The position numbers were made by a program, and so were the translations under genes. DNA of 64,000 nucleotides from CBDIDH01 sp965277595 (GTDB taxonomy: Bacteria > Planctomycetota > Planctomycetia > Isosphaerales > Isosphaeraceae). Positions 37,134 to 47,122 of this stretch are shown piece after piece. The stretch is taken from positions 496,001 through 560,000 of the forward strand of contig CBDIDH010000001.1 in NCBI GenBank assembly GCA_965277595.1. The letters run 5' to 3'. The stretch's first letter is position 1, and every line of letters starts with the position of its first letter. Below the pieces are notes generated by a model that was given only the letters and a program-made list of their open reading frames with translations, was not told where the DNA came from and did not search any database.

Positions 37134-40100
37134 TTACCCGCGTGCCGAGGCCACCAGGGGGGAACTACTGGTTAACGATCCAAAGGCGGCGACGGCACGG
37201 CCGAGAAAAAGATCAAAGGCGGGCGTATCCAGATCATCCGCGCTGGTTGTGATCACGAGTTCATGGACTCCGCCTGGAAAACTCGTCATCGAGACACGAT
37301 CCGAATCGCTGAGCACCGGCGGCGACGACTCGTGAAACCGAGGCAGCTTCAGATCCATTTCCAGCGTTTCCTTGCGGATGGCATTCTTCGGGACCCGGAA
37401 TTTCAGGGTCAAAACCCACTCGTGGCCGGTGATCGCCGTGAAAAAGACGGGGGCTCCCTTCTCCACGCCGCGTATTTTCACCAGGGATCGCTGCGACCAG
37501 TCGGTCGGTTCGAACTCACCGAGAGCCTGAATTCGGTCCACGATCCGATCGAGAATCCGACCGTCCCAGCGAGCGGGTCGGCCATTGCGGGCCGATCGGT
37601 CGCGGGTGTGCCAGTGTCGGCCGTCGACCTCCCAGGGGGGCTTGACGCCGTCTCCGTTGCTGGTTTCCGACGACGCCTTGCGCAAGGCGTCGACCGCCTT
37701 TTTGGCGGCGGCCTTGGGGTCGAATCGAGGCCGGTCGGCATGAGGGCCGGCGGCGAGGACTCCTTTGAGGATCGCGCCGGTGAGGCTTCGTTTCGCGGTT
37801 GCGATGCGTTCGGGAGGCCCTTCGGCGACGACCTCGCCACCGCCGAGGCCCGCCTCGGGTCCCATGTCGATGATCCAGTCAGCGGTCTTGATGACCTCAA
37901 GGTTGTGCTCGATGATCACGACCGTGTTGCCCAGGTCGGCCAGGCGATGGACGACGTCGAGAAGCTTACGGGTGTCGTCGAGGTGCAGGCCGGTCGTCGG
38001 CTCGTCGAGAACGTAGAGGGTCTTGCCCGTGTCGGGTCGGGCCAGTTCGGCGGCGAGCTTCACGCGCTGGGCCTCGCCGCCGGAAAGCGTCGGCGCGGAC
38101 TGGCCGAGCGGGATATAGCCGAGGCCGACGTCGTGGAGCGTCTGGAGCACCTTGCGAACCTTCGGCACGCTCTCAAAAAGATCAAGCGCGGCGTCCACGC
38201 TCATGTCGAGCACGTCGGCGATGGTCTTGCCGCGAAAGGTCACGGCGAGCGTCTCGGGGGTGAATCGTCGGCCGTGGCAGGCCTCGCAGGCGACCCAGAC
38301 GTCGGGCAGGAAGTGCATCTCGATCCGCCTCTGCCCAGCCCCTTCGCAGGCCTCGCAACGGCCGCCGGGCTGATTGAAGCTGAATCGCCTCGGCGAGTAA
38401 CCGCGAACCTTCGATTCGGGCATCTTGGCGAAAAGCTCGCGGATCAGGTCAAAGGCGCCGGAGTATGTTCCCGGAGTTGACGTCGGCGTACTGCCAAGCG
38501 GGGCCTGGTCGACGCCGATCACCTTGTCGAGCCGTTCGAGACCTTCAATCGCATCGTGCGCGCCGGGGGTTACCTGCGCCCGATGCAAGGCGCGCGAGGC
38601 GGCTCGCATCACGATATCCTCGACGAGCGAACTCTTGCCCGAGCCGCTCACGCCAGTCACGACCGTGACCGCGCCGATCGGGAACCGGACGTCGATATTC
38701 TTGAGGTTATGCTGCCTCGCCCCCCGAACCACCAGCGCCGGGCCGTCGGGCAATACCTCGCGGCGGTTCGAGGGGACGGGAATGGCCTCCCGGCCGCTCA
38801 GGTACCTGCCGGTCAGTGACGTCTTCGACGCCTTGACCTTCGCCGGGGTGCCCGAGGCGGTCACCTCGCCCCCGCCCGAACCTGATCCGGGGCCGAAGTC
38901 AATCACGTGGTCGGCGTTCTCGATCACCTCGCGGTCGTGCTCGACGAGGACGAGGGTATTGCCCAGGTCGCGCAGGTGTTTCAAGGCCGTGAGCAAGCGG
39001 CCATTGTCGCGCGGGTGGAGACCAATCGTCGGCTCGTCAAGCACGTAGAGAACGCCCGTCAGGCCGCTGCCGACCTGGCTCGCCAGGCGGATGCGTTGAC
39101 TCTCGCCGCCGGAAAGAGTCGGCGTCCCCCGGCCGAGGCTGAGATAATCCAGGCCGACATCGTTGAGGAACTTCAGGCGGTCGCGGATCTCGCGGACGAG
39201 GTCGCCGGCGATGTGCGTCTCGTCACGGCCGAGCTTCAGCCCCTTGAAAAAGGCCAGGGCCCGGCCGAGCGGCCACTGGCCGACCTGATCGATCGTCGAA
39301 TCGCGGAACCGGACGGCCGCCGAATCGTCGCGAAGCCTTGCCCCCATGCAGGCGGCGCAGGGGACGTCGTCGACCATCCCCTGAAGCTTGAACCGATAAA
39401 CATACGAGACCCGCGCCGCCTCTTCGATCGCCGGAAAGAGCCCCTTGTACTGGAACGAAAAACCAGGTTGATCCTTCGAGGCCGGAGCGGCGAACCAGGT
39501 GTCTCCGGTGCCGTGAAGAATGGCCCGGCGGTGCCGGCCTTCCAGTTCATCAAAAGCGCGGTCGGGGTCGATCCCGATCGCGGAGCAGATCGTTTCGATC
39601 ATCCGGGCGAACGCCGGATTGGTCTCGAAGGCGGGCCAGACGACGACCGCCCCGCCTCGAATCGACCGTTTGCCATCGGGAACGAGCACGGCGGGGTTGG
39701 CCCCGTGCTGCGTGCCCAGCCCTTCGCAGACAGGGCACCAGCCGAGCGGGCTGTTGAACGAGAAGTGATGCGGCGAGAGTTCCTCAAAACTCCGACCGCA
39801 GCCGTCGCACGAGCGATGCTGACTATAACGATCCACGGGCCATTGCGGCTCGTCGGCCTCGGCTCCGTTGAGGGCGACCAGGACCACGCCTTTGCCCAGG
39901 TCGAGCGCGGCCTCGACCGAGTCGGCCAGCCTCGACCGGGTCGACCGGCGGACGACAGCGCGGTCAACGACGACCTCAACCCGGTGCTTGCGACGGTGGC
40001 TGAGCTTCGGCGGATCGTCGAGACTGACCGACCGGCCGTCGACCCGGACCCGACTGAACCCCGACCCGCGAAGGTCGTCCCAGAGGGTGTCATAGGTTTC

Positions 40101-43100
40101 CCCGTCCTTGCGCTCGACCGGGGCCATGATGTAAACCTTCGACCCCTCGGGAAGATGGAGAATCTTCTCGACGATCTCATCGGCCGACTGCGTGCCGATC
40201 TTCAGTCCACAGGCCGGGCAATACGGCTGGCCGAGCCTGGCGAAAAGAATGCGCAGATAATCATGAATTTCGGTGACCGTGCCGACGGTCGACCTCGGGC
40301 TCTTGGAGGTCGTCTTCTGTTCGATGCTGACAGCCGGCGAGAGGCCGCTGATCCGTTCCACTTTCGGCTTTTGCAAGGGGGCGAGGAACTGGCGGGCGTA
40401 GCTGGACAGGCTCTCGACGTACCGCCTTTGCCCCTCGGCATAAAGCGTGTCGATGGCAAGGCTGCTCTTGCCCGACCCGCTCGGCCCGCTACAGACGGTC
40501 ATCTTGTGCCGAGGGATATCGACGTCGACCCCCTTGAGATTATGCTGCCTCGCCCCTCGAACCGAGATCGCGTTCAGCCCTTCTTCGGACGACTTCCGCC
40601 GTTTCGGTTTTGCCTTGGCCTTGCCATTCGAGGCGACCGGCCGGATTCCTTCGAGAACGCGTTTCAGAGCGGCGCCGGTGTGGCTTGCCGGGCAGGCGGC
40701 CACGGTTTCGGGCCTTCCCTCGGCGACGATCCGGCCGCCGCCGGAACCCCCTTCGGGACCGAGGTCGATCACCCAGTCGGCTGTCTTCACGACGTCAAGG
40801 TTGTGCTCGATGACAACGACCGTGTTCCCGAGCGCCGTGAACCCGTGAAGCACTTCCAGCAGCTTGCGGACGTCGTCAAAGTGCAGGCCGGTCGTCGGCT
40901 CGTCGAGGATATAAAGGGTCTTGCCTGTCCCTCGCCGGACCAGCTCGCGAGCCAGCTTGATCCGCTGAGCCTCGCCGCCCGAAAGCGTTGGCGAGGGTTG
41001 GCCGAGCTTCAAATAATCAAGGCCGACATCGTGCAAGGTTTGAAGCATCAGGGAGATCTTGGGCACATTCGCGAAGTGTTCGAGCGCCTCCTGAACGTCC
41101 ATCTCCAGAACGTCGCTGATACTCTTGCCCTTGAACCGGACGTGCAGGGTCTCGCGGTTGAACCGCTTGCCCTCGCAGACGGGACAGGTCACCCAGACGT
41201 CGGCGAGGAAGTCCATTTCCAGGCGGTTCGAACCGTTCCCTTGACAGGCTTCGCAACGGCCGCCGCTGACGTTGAAGCTGAACCGACCCGCCTTGTAGCC
41301 ACGCGCCTTTGAGTCGGGCAGCTTGGTATATAGGTCGCGGATCTCGTCGAAAAGCTTGATATAAGTCGCCGGATTCGAGCGCGGGGTCCGGCCGATCGGC
41401 GACTGATCGATGTCAATCACCTTGTCGAGATAGTCAAGCCCCTCGATTCGATCGTGCAAGCCCGGCTCGGTGATCGCCCCGTTCAGGTCGCGTGTGAGGG
41501 CTTCGCGGAGAATATCCCCCACGAGCGAGCTTTTTCCCGAGCCGCTCACCCCCGTCACGCAGACGAAGAGGCCGAGCGGGATCGAAACATCCACGTTCTT
41601 CAGGTTGTTCTGCCTGGCCCCGACCACCTTGAGCACCCGGCCATCGGGTGCCTTCCGCTCTGACTCCTTCGGTACGGCGATCGCCTTCCGGCCCGAGAGA
41701 TACTGACCGGTCAGGCTTCCCGGCGCCTCGGCGAGGGTTGCCAGAGGCCCCTCGGCGACAACCTCGCCCCCTTTGACACCAGGCCCTGGGCCGAAGTCCA
41801 CCAGGTGGTCGGCCGCCCGCATCGTGTCCTCGTCGTGCTCGACGACGATGACCGTGTTGCCCACGTCGCGAAGGCGCTGCAAGGTCGCAATGAGACGGTC
41901 GTTGTCGCGGGGATGCAACCCGATCGAAGGTTCGTCCAGAATATAGAGAACGCCAACAAGCCCCGCGCCGACCTGACTTGCCAGGCGAATCCGCTGGGCC
42001 TCGCCGCCCGAAAGTGTCGGCGCCGAGCGATCGAGGGCCAGGTAATGGAGACCGACGTTCGTCAAAAATCCGAGCCGGCCGCGAATCTCCTTGAGCAACT
42101 CCTCGGCGATCGTTCGCGAGAGCGGGTCAAGCGGCTCGGCCCGGTCGATGGGTTCGAGGTCGGCCGCTCCTTGACCGGCGAGGTCGTCAAAGAACCGGCC
42201 GACCCGGCCGATCGGCATCGACCCGAGTTCAACGAGCGTCTTGCCGCCGACGCGAACCGCGCGTGCCCGAGGATTGAGCCGGGCACCCTGACAGTCGGGA
42301 CAGGGCATGCTCCGCATATACGGTTCAAGCCTGGCCCGGGTTGGTCCGGCCTGAGCGGCCCGGAACCTGGCCATGAGGTCGGTCGCGACGCCGTCCCAGG
42401 TCTCGGCGTGCGTCCACCCCTTGCCCCGATTCTTCCAGTGATGGACGATCACGCGGTCTCGCGTTCCGTTCAGCCAGGCGTCTTGCCATTCGGGGGCGAG
42501 GTCTTTCCAGGCCCCTTTGAGCATCGATCCCTTCGGCGGACCCCCCGTTGACGCTTCAAGATTCGAGGCGACCCCGGCGAAGATATGCCGACGCCACTTG
42601 CCCATCTCCTTGACCGGGCCGATCGGCGCGATCGCGCCGAGCCAGACCGAGAGCGTCGGGTCGGGAACGAGCAAGGCCGGGTCAAAATCATGGCGCACGC
42701 CCAGGCCGTCGCAGCCCGGACACATCCCTTGCGGGCTGTTAAAGCTGAAGAGTTGCGGGCTGGGCGGGTCAAAGCTCAGGCCGCAGGCGGCGCAGGCGTA
42801 GTGCGACGAGAGCAACAGGTCAGCGCCTCCCTCGGGCGCGACGATCACGGTCCCCTCGCCGAGCTTCAAGGCCCCCTCGATCGCCTCGGAGAGTCTCGGC
42901 CTGACGTTCGAGCCGGCCTTGAGGCGGTCAATGACGACCTCGATATTATGCTTGATCTGGCGGTCGAGCGCCAGGTTGTCCGAGAGGGCGACGACCTTGC
43001 CGTCGACGCGAGCCCGGACGTATCCCGACCGCGAAAGGTCCGCGAAGAGGTCTTTATACTCCCCCTTCTGGCCTCGAATGACCGGCGCCAGGATGGAATA

Positions 43101-43547
43101 GGCCGTTCCGTCGGGCAGCGCCATCACCCGGGCGACAATCTGCTCTCTCGTTTGCGCGGCGACTGGCCTGTCGCAGTTGGGACAATGTCCCTGACCGACC
43201 CGAGCAAAGAGCACGCGCAGGTAATCATTGATCTCGGTAATCGTGCCGACGGTCGACCTGGGATTGCGCCCGCCGGTCTTCTGCTGGATCGAGATCGACG
43301 GGCTGAGGCCATCGATCCTGTCCACCTGCGGCTTGGGCATCTGGCCGAGGAACTGCCTGGCGTAGCTGGACAGGCTTTCGACGTACCGCCTTTGCCCCTC
43401 GGCATAGAGGGTGTCAAACGCCAGCGAGCTTTTTCCCGATCCGCTGACGCCCGTGAAGCAGATGAGTGCGCCGCGTGGCAGGTTGAGCGAGACGTCGCGC
43501 AGGTTATGTTCGCGAGCGCCTCGGATCACGATGTCCGTCGTGGCCAT
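37134..43547 (-). CDS. uvrA: Tandem-duplicated UvrA (UvrA-UvrA fusion) with extra C-terminal domain
   Basis: 2137 residues, about twice normal UvrA. Two complete UvrA units are fused (1-968 and 993-1930) by a Lys-rich linker, and an unassigned ~200-residue domain follows (1938-2137). Each unit has two ABC ATPase modules: Walker A at 33-41, 666-674, 1021-1029 (GPSGSGKSS) and 1632-1640; signatures LSGGEAQR near 512 and 855, LSGGESQR near 1478 and LSGGEAQR near 1821. Zinc-binding cysteine sets (CPNCD, CAACG/CPGCD, CEACQ...CPVC and counterparts CPACG, CDGCG/CPVC, CEACE...CEAC) occur in both. UvrA normally acts as a homodimer that finds DNA damage for UvrB; here one chain supplies both subunits. 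The start at 43547 is preceded by a purine-poor leader; no operon partner. Confidence 0.95.
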   Translation of the reverse strand: MATTDIVIRGAREHNLRDVSLNLPRGALICFTGVSGSGKSSLAFDTLYAEGQRRYVESLSSYARQFLGQMPKPQVDRIDGLSPSISIQQKTGGRNPRSTVGTITEINDYLRVLFARVGQGHCPNCDRPVAAQTREQIVARVMALPDGTAYSILAPVIRGQKGEYKDLFADLSRSGYVRARVDGKVVALSDNLALDRQIKHNIEVVIDRLKAGSNVRPRLSEAIEGALKLGEGTVIVAPEGGADLLLSSHYACAACGLSFDPPSPQLFSFNSPQGMCPGCDGLGVRHDFDPALLVPDPTLSVWLGAIAPIGPVKEMGKWRRHIFAGVASNLEASTGGPPKGSMLKGAWKDLAPEWQDAWLNGTRDRVIVHHWKNRGKGWTHAETWDGVATDLMARFRAAQAGPTRARLEPYMRSMPCPDCQGARLNPRARAVRVGGKTLVELGSMPIGRVGRFFDDLAGQGAADLEPIDRAEPLDPLSRTIAEELLKEIRGRLGFLTNVGLHYLALDRSAPTLSGGEAQRIRLASQVGAGLVGVLYILDEPSIGLHPRDNDRLIATLQRLRDVGNTVIVVEHDEDTMRAADHLVDFGPGPGVKGGEVVAEGPLATLAEAPGSLTGQYLSGRKAIAVPKESERKAPDGRVLKVVGARQNNLKNVDVSIPLGLFVCVTGVSGSGKSSLVGDILREALTRDLNGAITEPGLHDRIEGLDYLDKVIDIDQSPIGRTPRSNPATYIKLFDEIRDLYTKLPDSKARGYKAGRFSFNVSGGRCEACQGNGSNRLEMDFLADVWVTCPVCEGKRFNRETLHVRFKGKSISDVLEMDVQEALEHFANVPKISLMLQTLHDVGLDYLKLGQPSPTLSGGEAQRIKLARELVRRGTGKTLYILDEPTTGLHFDDVRKLLEVLHGFTALGNTVVVIEHNLDVVKTADWVIDLGPEGGSGGGRIVAEGRPETVAACPASHTGAALKRVLEGIRPVASNGKAKAKPKRRKSSEEGLNAISVRGARQHNLKGVDVDIPRHKMTVCSGPSGSGKSSLAIDTLYAEGQRRYVESLSSYARQFLAPLQKPKVERISGLSPAVSIEQKTTSKSPRSTVGTVTEIHDYLRILFARLGQPYCPACGLKIGTQSADEIVEKILHLPEGSKVYIMAPVERKDGETYDTLWDDLRGSGFSRVRVDGRSVSLDDPPKLSHRRKHRVEVVVDRAVVRRSTRSRLADSVEAALDLGKGVVLVALNGAEADEPQWPVDRYSQHRSCDGCGRSFEELSPHHFSFNSPLGWCPVCEGLGTQHGANPAVLVPDGKRSIRGGAVVVWPAFETNPAFARMIETICSAIGIDPDRAFDELEGRHRRAILHGTGDTWFAAPASKDQPGFSFQYKGLFPAIEEAARVSYVYRFKLQGMVDDVPCAACMGARLRDDSAAVRFRDSTIDQVGQWPLGRALAFFKGLKLGRDETHIAGDLVREIRDRLKFLNDVGLDYLSLGRGTPTLSGGESQRIRLASQVGSGLTGVLYVLDEPTIGLHPRDNGRLLTALKHLRDLGNTLVLVEHDREVIENADHVIDFGPGSGSGGGEVTASGTPAKVKASKTSLTGRYLSGREAIPVPSNRREVLPDGPALVVRGARQHNLKNIDVRFPIGAVTVVTGVSGSGKSSLVEDIVMRAASRALHRAQVTPGAHDAIEGLERLDKVIGVDQAPLGSTPTSTPGTYSGAFDLIRELFAKMPESKVRGYSPRRFSFNQPGGRCEACEGAGQRRIEMHFLPDVWVACEACHGRRFTPETLAVTFRGKTIADVLDMSVDAALDLFESVPKVRKVLQTLHDVGLGYIPLGQSAPTLSGGEAQRVKLAAELARPDTGKTLYVLDEPTTGLHLDDTRKLLDVVHRLADLGNTVVIIEHNLEVIKTADWIIDMGPEAGLGGGEVVAEGPPERIATAKRSLTGAILKGVLAAGPHADRPRFDPKAAAKKAVDALRKASSETSNGDGVKPPWEVDGRHWHTRDRSARNGRPARWDGRILDRIVDRIQALGEFEPTDWSQRSLVKIRGVEKGAPVFFTAITGHEWVLTLKFRVPKNAIRKETLEMDLKLPRFHESSPPVLSDSDRVSMTSFPGGVHELVITTSADDLDTPAFDLFLGRAVAAFGSLTSSSPLVASARG

Positions 43548-43910
43548 CCGTGGTAAACCCTTGGTAATCGTTTGCCTAGCGTGCTCTTACGTCCTCGCGC
43601 CAATGGTCACCAAGCGGACCGGGTGAGTCTCGGCCTCTTAGTATACACGTGTCCGGTGCGGGTTGTCTACCCCTGGAAAACCTTGAAGATTTTCTCCCTG
43701 TTATCAGGGTCTTAAGCTTATAATCGGCGGTTATGTCTTTTTATGCCAATCGATAAAGGGAAATTTTAAATTCCTTGATATTTCATTATCATGAATCATG
43801 TTTGGCATCTGGTGTTGCTTCTCAATCGCGACACGATGAGTGCCTTTCATGGTTTCGTCAAGTGGATTCGCAAACGAGATTCTGAACTTGTCGAGTAAGG
43901 GGTTCGCACG
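43548..43910. other. AT-rich divergent intergenic region between uvrA and a Ser/Thr kinase gene
   Basis: About 360 bases, clearly less GC-rich than the neighbourhood. It contains a small stem CCCTGTTATCAGGG (43697-43710) and a TATAAT at 43719-43724 without a matching -35 at normal spacing. It probably holds promoters for both directions. No coding frame is convincing. Confidence 0.5.
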
Positions 43911-45749
43911 ATGAACGGGCAAAAAATCGGCGGACAGGAAGAGGCTGGCGGAATTGTGCCCAGTTCACCGGAAAAGCCGTTGGAGACGTTGATTGTCACG
44001 AAAGGTTCGGCCGCGAGTCAACCTCCCTTAGCCTGCCCGACCTTCTTTCCCTCAATCCAGTTTGGAGACTATGAGATTCTCGGAGAGATCGCCCGGGGTG
44101 CGATGGGTGTGGTATTTCGGGCAAGGCATGTGCGACTTGGCCGGACGGTTGCCCTGAAACGAATCATGGCGGGTGAGTTCGCTTCCGAGGAAGCCGTGAA
44201 ACGATTTCTGAGTGAAGCTCATGCGGCGGCGGGCTTGAAGCACCCGGGAATCGTGACGATTTACGAGGTCGGCGAGCGCGAGGGACAGCATTATTTCTCC
44301 ATGGAACTGGTCGAAGGAGGGAGTCTTCAGGCGCACATCAAGCACGGCCCATTAGAGTCCGCGGAGGCCGCGCGGATTGTTAAGTGCGTGGCCGAGGCCC
44401 TGGCCGTTGCGCACGCGGGGGGTGTCGTCCATCGGGATCTGAAGCCCGACAACATTTTGATTGGTACGGACGGTCAACCCAAGATCACCGACTTCGGACT
44501 GGCCAAGGAACTCAACGGGACGGCGGGACTGACAGCGCCGGGTTATCTGCTTGGCACTCCCAGCTACATGGCGCCCGAGCAGGCCAACGGCGACACCAGC
44601 ATGGTTGGGCCGGCGTCAGACATTTACGCTCTCGGAGGCGTGCTTTACACCTTGCTTACCGGGCACCCGCCGTTCCAGTCGGGGGCGTTGATGGAGATGT
44701 TGCGGCAGGTCGTTGAGGATGAGCCCCGGCGTCTCAGGGAGGTCGATCCCACCATCTCGGCCGAACTTGAAGCCATCGTTTACCGTTGTCTGCGCAAGGA
44801 CGTGAGCCGACGTTATCAGTCCGCATCCGACCTTGCCGCCGATCTGGGACGATGGCTTGCCGGCGAATCCGTCGAGGCCCGCGCTCCTTCCCTTTTTGGA
44901 AGGACGACGTCCAGGCTTCGACGTCGGTTCAGGGCGCCTGACCTCGTCCTCTTGGCGTGCGCGACGGCCGCGTGTCTTGGCTCGATCTACTGGGCCGTTT
45001 ATCTGCGGGTCGATCCTTATGCCCACCTCCGCCGCGAGGAGACCGACCACCTGGTCGCGCAATATCGAGCTCGTCCGCTGGCGGTTGTGGACAAACCTCA
45101 TCCATCACGTCAAATGGTCCCCGCGCTCACACCCCCCGATCCATCCGCATTTGAAACGGTCGAAAGGATGGAAGTCTATGACTTTCAGTCATGGAAACCC
45201 CTGCCACGAGACCGATCGGCAAAACTCGTCAGCCCCGTCACCTGTCTTTCGAGACGACGGATCAGGAAGTTAAAGCCCGTCGAGGAATTCCGGGACGAAT
45301 CGCGTACCACCGGGTATGACATCTTTTTTGCTTACGAGTCGCACATCTCCCGCCTTCGCGAATTCGCGGAACAAACGCCCGGTCTTGTCGGCGGCCTGCG
45401 CATGAAGGTCCGTCAATTCGTTCTTGATGTCTCCGAGATCGCCGTCGACCAGGAATTCGAAGTCGTTACGCGTAGAACCCTCTGGGACGCCGATTATGAA
45501 GGCCCAGACAAGCGATGGGTCGGCGCGATGGTCCGCGACCGACCGCATAAAATTTCCCTTCTCGTTATCTTCCCTTCCAACCGTCCATTAAAACAACACC
45601 GACTCCGCATCGCCGACCTCGATGGTCAGGGCATTCGTCCTTACGATGGGGAACAGCTTGTCATCGAAGGCGCCGGCGGAAATTATCTATTCTGGGAAAT
45701 CCTCCGGCCCCTCCCGCAGCAGGTTTATCGGATCGACTGGGAATGGTGA
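43911..45749 (+). CDS. Hanks-type Ser/Thr protein kinase, membrane-anchored
   Basis: A 612-residue protein. Kinase domain about 52-320: GEIARGAMGVVFRA (Gly loop), ALKRI (K83), HRDLKPDN (174-181), ITDFGLAKE (DFG 194-196), GTPSYMAPEQ (activation-segment end). All catalytic residues are present. A membrane helix (VLLACATAACLGSIYWAVYL, around 347-366) is followed by a ~240-residue extracytoplasmic region with no repeat or known motif. It may sense an external signal and phosphorylate cytoplasmic targets. A partner phosphatase is not seen. It is a separate transcription unit. Confidence 0.93.
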   Translation: MNGQKIGGQEEAGGIVPSSPEKPLETLIVTKGSAASQPPLACPTFFPSIQFGDYEILGEIARGAMGVVFRARHVRLGRTVALKRIMAGEFASEEAVKRFLSEAHAAAGLKHPGIVTIYEVGEREGQHYFSMELVEGGSLQAHIKHGPLESAEAARIVKCVAEALAVAHAGGVVHRDLKPDNILIGTDGQPKITDFGLAKELNGTAGLTAPGYLLGTPSYMAPEQANGDTSMVGPASDIYALGGVLYTLLTGHPPFQSGALMEMLRQVVEDEPRRLREVDPTISAELEAIVYRCLRKDVSRRYQSASDLAADLGRWLAGESVEARAPSLFGRTTSRLRRRFRAPDLVLLACATAACLGSIYWAVYLRVDPYAHLRREETDHLVAQYRARPLAVVDKPHPSRQMVPALTPPDPSAFETVERMEVYDFQSWKPLPRDRSAKLVSPVTCLSRRRIRKLKPVEEFRDESRTTGYDIFFAYESHISRLREFAEQTPGLVGGLRMKVRQFVLDVSEIAVDQEFEVVTRRTLWDADYEGPDKRWVGAMVRDRPHKISLLVIFPSNRPLKQHRLRIADLDGQGIRPYDGEQLVIEGAGGNYLFWEILRPLPQQVYRIDWEW

Positions 45750-45828
45750 GCGGGCGACGCCGAAAAGGCACCCGCAACGCGGTTTCATGAAAAGTTTACC
45801 CCATCCGAACCTCACGGCCCAGGGAGTG

Positions 45829-45871
45829 GCGGGATAGCCGGGCATGGCGAGGGCCTGGTGAATCTGATCGC
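45829..45871 (-). repeat. 43-bp copy of the 3' end of the secreted-protein gene at 47123
   Basis: Forty-two of 43 bases match 47187-47229. On the minus strand it reads DQIHQALAMPGYPA, the C-terminal peptide of the neighbouring helical secreted protein. It is a gene-end fragment without an open frame of its own family, so it marks a partial duplication. The rest of 45750-45992 holds no gene. Confidence 0.85.
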
Positions 45872-45992
45872 GGAAGGGCACCGGTCGACTGGGGCACTCC
45901 GGCATGTCCACGGCGTAGGGTTCTTGCTTGACGTTCTGGGGCAGGTCTGTCAAATTAGAATCTCCCGCCATATCATCACTAATGAGCATCAC

Positions 45993-47102
45993 ATGCCTTT
46001 CACGATATCACAGGGGAAAATTGGCACGCGGGCGCACCGATCGAGGCGAAGGCGGCCCCTGGCGATGGCGATTCTCGTCTTGCTCGGCCTGATGAGCCTG
46101 AGGAGCGTTCGTGCGCAGGACCTGCTCGGGAAGGCCGAACAGCCCGTTGGCGAGATCCGACGAATCAGGGGACACACGGACTGGGTATGGAGCGTCGACC
46201 TTTCGCCAAACGGTACGAAGCTGCTTACCGGAAGCGGTGATAAGGATCAGACGGTCCGGGTCTGGGATTTCGCAACCGGCCGGGAGTTGCACAAACTGAA
46301 TGTCTTCGGCGGGTCCTACGCCGTCACCTTTCTGCCCGATGGCCGCCGGGCACTGGCAGCCAGCGAAGACAAGCTGATCTACCTGTGGGACACCGAGAAC
46401 GGCAAGGTCATCGGTCAGTTCCGCGGGCACACGGGAGCGATTTACGTCCTCGCGCTGACGCGGAATGGCAAGGTCGTGGCAAGCGGTAGCGAGGACGGGA
46501 CCGCGCGGCTCTGGGATACGAAAACCGGCCTGGAAATCCTCCGGATCAAAGTCGCGGGAAGTGCCGTGAAAGCCATGGCGATTTCCGCCGATGGTGGATT
46601 GCTCTTGACCGGAGACTACGAGAGCCTGGGCCGGCTCTGGGACACGACGACAGGGTTAGAAATCGTCCGCTATCAGGGGCATGAGAAAGCCTGGAGGTCG
46701 ATCGCCCTCACACCCGACGGACGCCGGTTCCTCAGCGGCAGCGACGACCATTCGGTTCGGCTCTGGGAGACGGCGACCGGGCGTGAAGTGGCCAATTTCG
46801 ACGGGGTCTCCAGCACGGTCCACGCCGTCGCCGTCTCGCCGGACGGTCGACGGGTCGCGGCTGGCCTGATTAGCCAGCGAATTCTGGTCTGGGAACTCTC
46901 CTCCGGGAAACTGCTGGAGTCATTCGACACCAAGGACGCGGGAGGCGTGCTCTCTCTCACCTTCACCGCAAACGGCCGCCAGATCGTTGCCGGATGCGGG
47001 GATGGGGTCTGGATCGGCGGCCTTCCCGCCCGTTTCCCAAAAGAAACCCCCGCCCCATCCGGACCGGCCAGCAAGGCATCTCGAAAAGCTCGAACGCGTT
47101 GA
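45993..47102 (+). CDS. Secreted or anchored WD40-repeat protein
   Basis: 369 residues from ATG 45993. An N-terminal hydrophobic segment after a basic stretch (RRRRPLAMAILVLLGLMSLRSVRAQ) is a likely signal peptide. Then come about seven WD40 repeats: GHTDWVWSVDLSPNG...VRVWD, YAVTFLPDGR...IYLWD, GHTGAIYVLALT...ARLWD, VKAMAISADGG...GRLWD, GHEKAWRSIALT...VRLWE, VHAVAVSPDGR...ILVWE, and a last VLSLTFTANGR. Seven blades suffice for a closed propeller, a protein-binding scaffold. It ends in a short basic Ser/Pro tail. The partner is unknown; the kinase upstream is on the same strand but 240 bases away. Confidence 0.9.
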   Translation: MPFTISQGKIGTRAHRSRRRRPLAMAILVLLGLMSLRSVRAQDLLGKAEQPVGEIRRIRGHTDWVWSVDLSPNGTKLLTGSGDKDQTVRVWDFATGRELHKLNVFGGSYAVTFLPDGRRALAASEDKLIYLWDTENGKVIGQFRGHTGAIYVLALTRNGKVVASGSEDGTARLWDTKTGLEILRIKVAGSAVKAMAISADGGLLLTGDYESLGRLWDTTTGLEIVRYQGHEKAWRSIALTPDGRRFLSGSDDHSVRLWETATGREVANFDGVSSTVHAVAVSPDGRRVAAGLISQRILVWELSSGKLLESFDTKDAGGVLSLTFTANGRQIVAGCGDGVWIGGLPARFPKETPAPSGPASKASRKARTR

Positions 47103-47122
47103 ATTTGAGGGCTTCAACGCCT

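Noticed and set aside
38907..41312. 801-residue plus-strand open frame.
   Set aside because: Antisense to the uvrA gene; composition is a GC-phase shadow with no recognisable domains.
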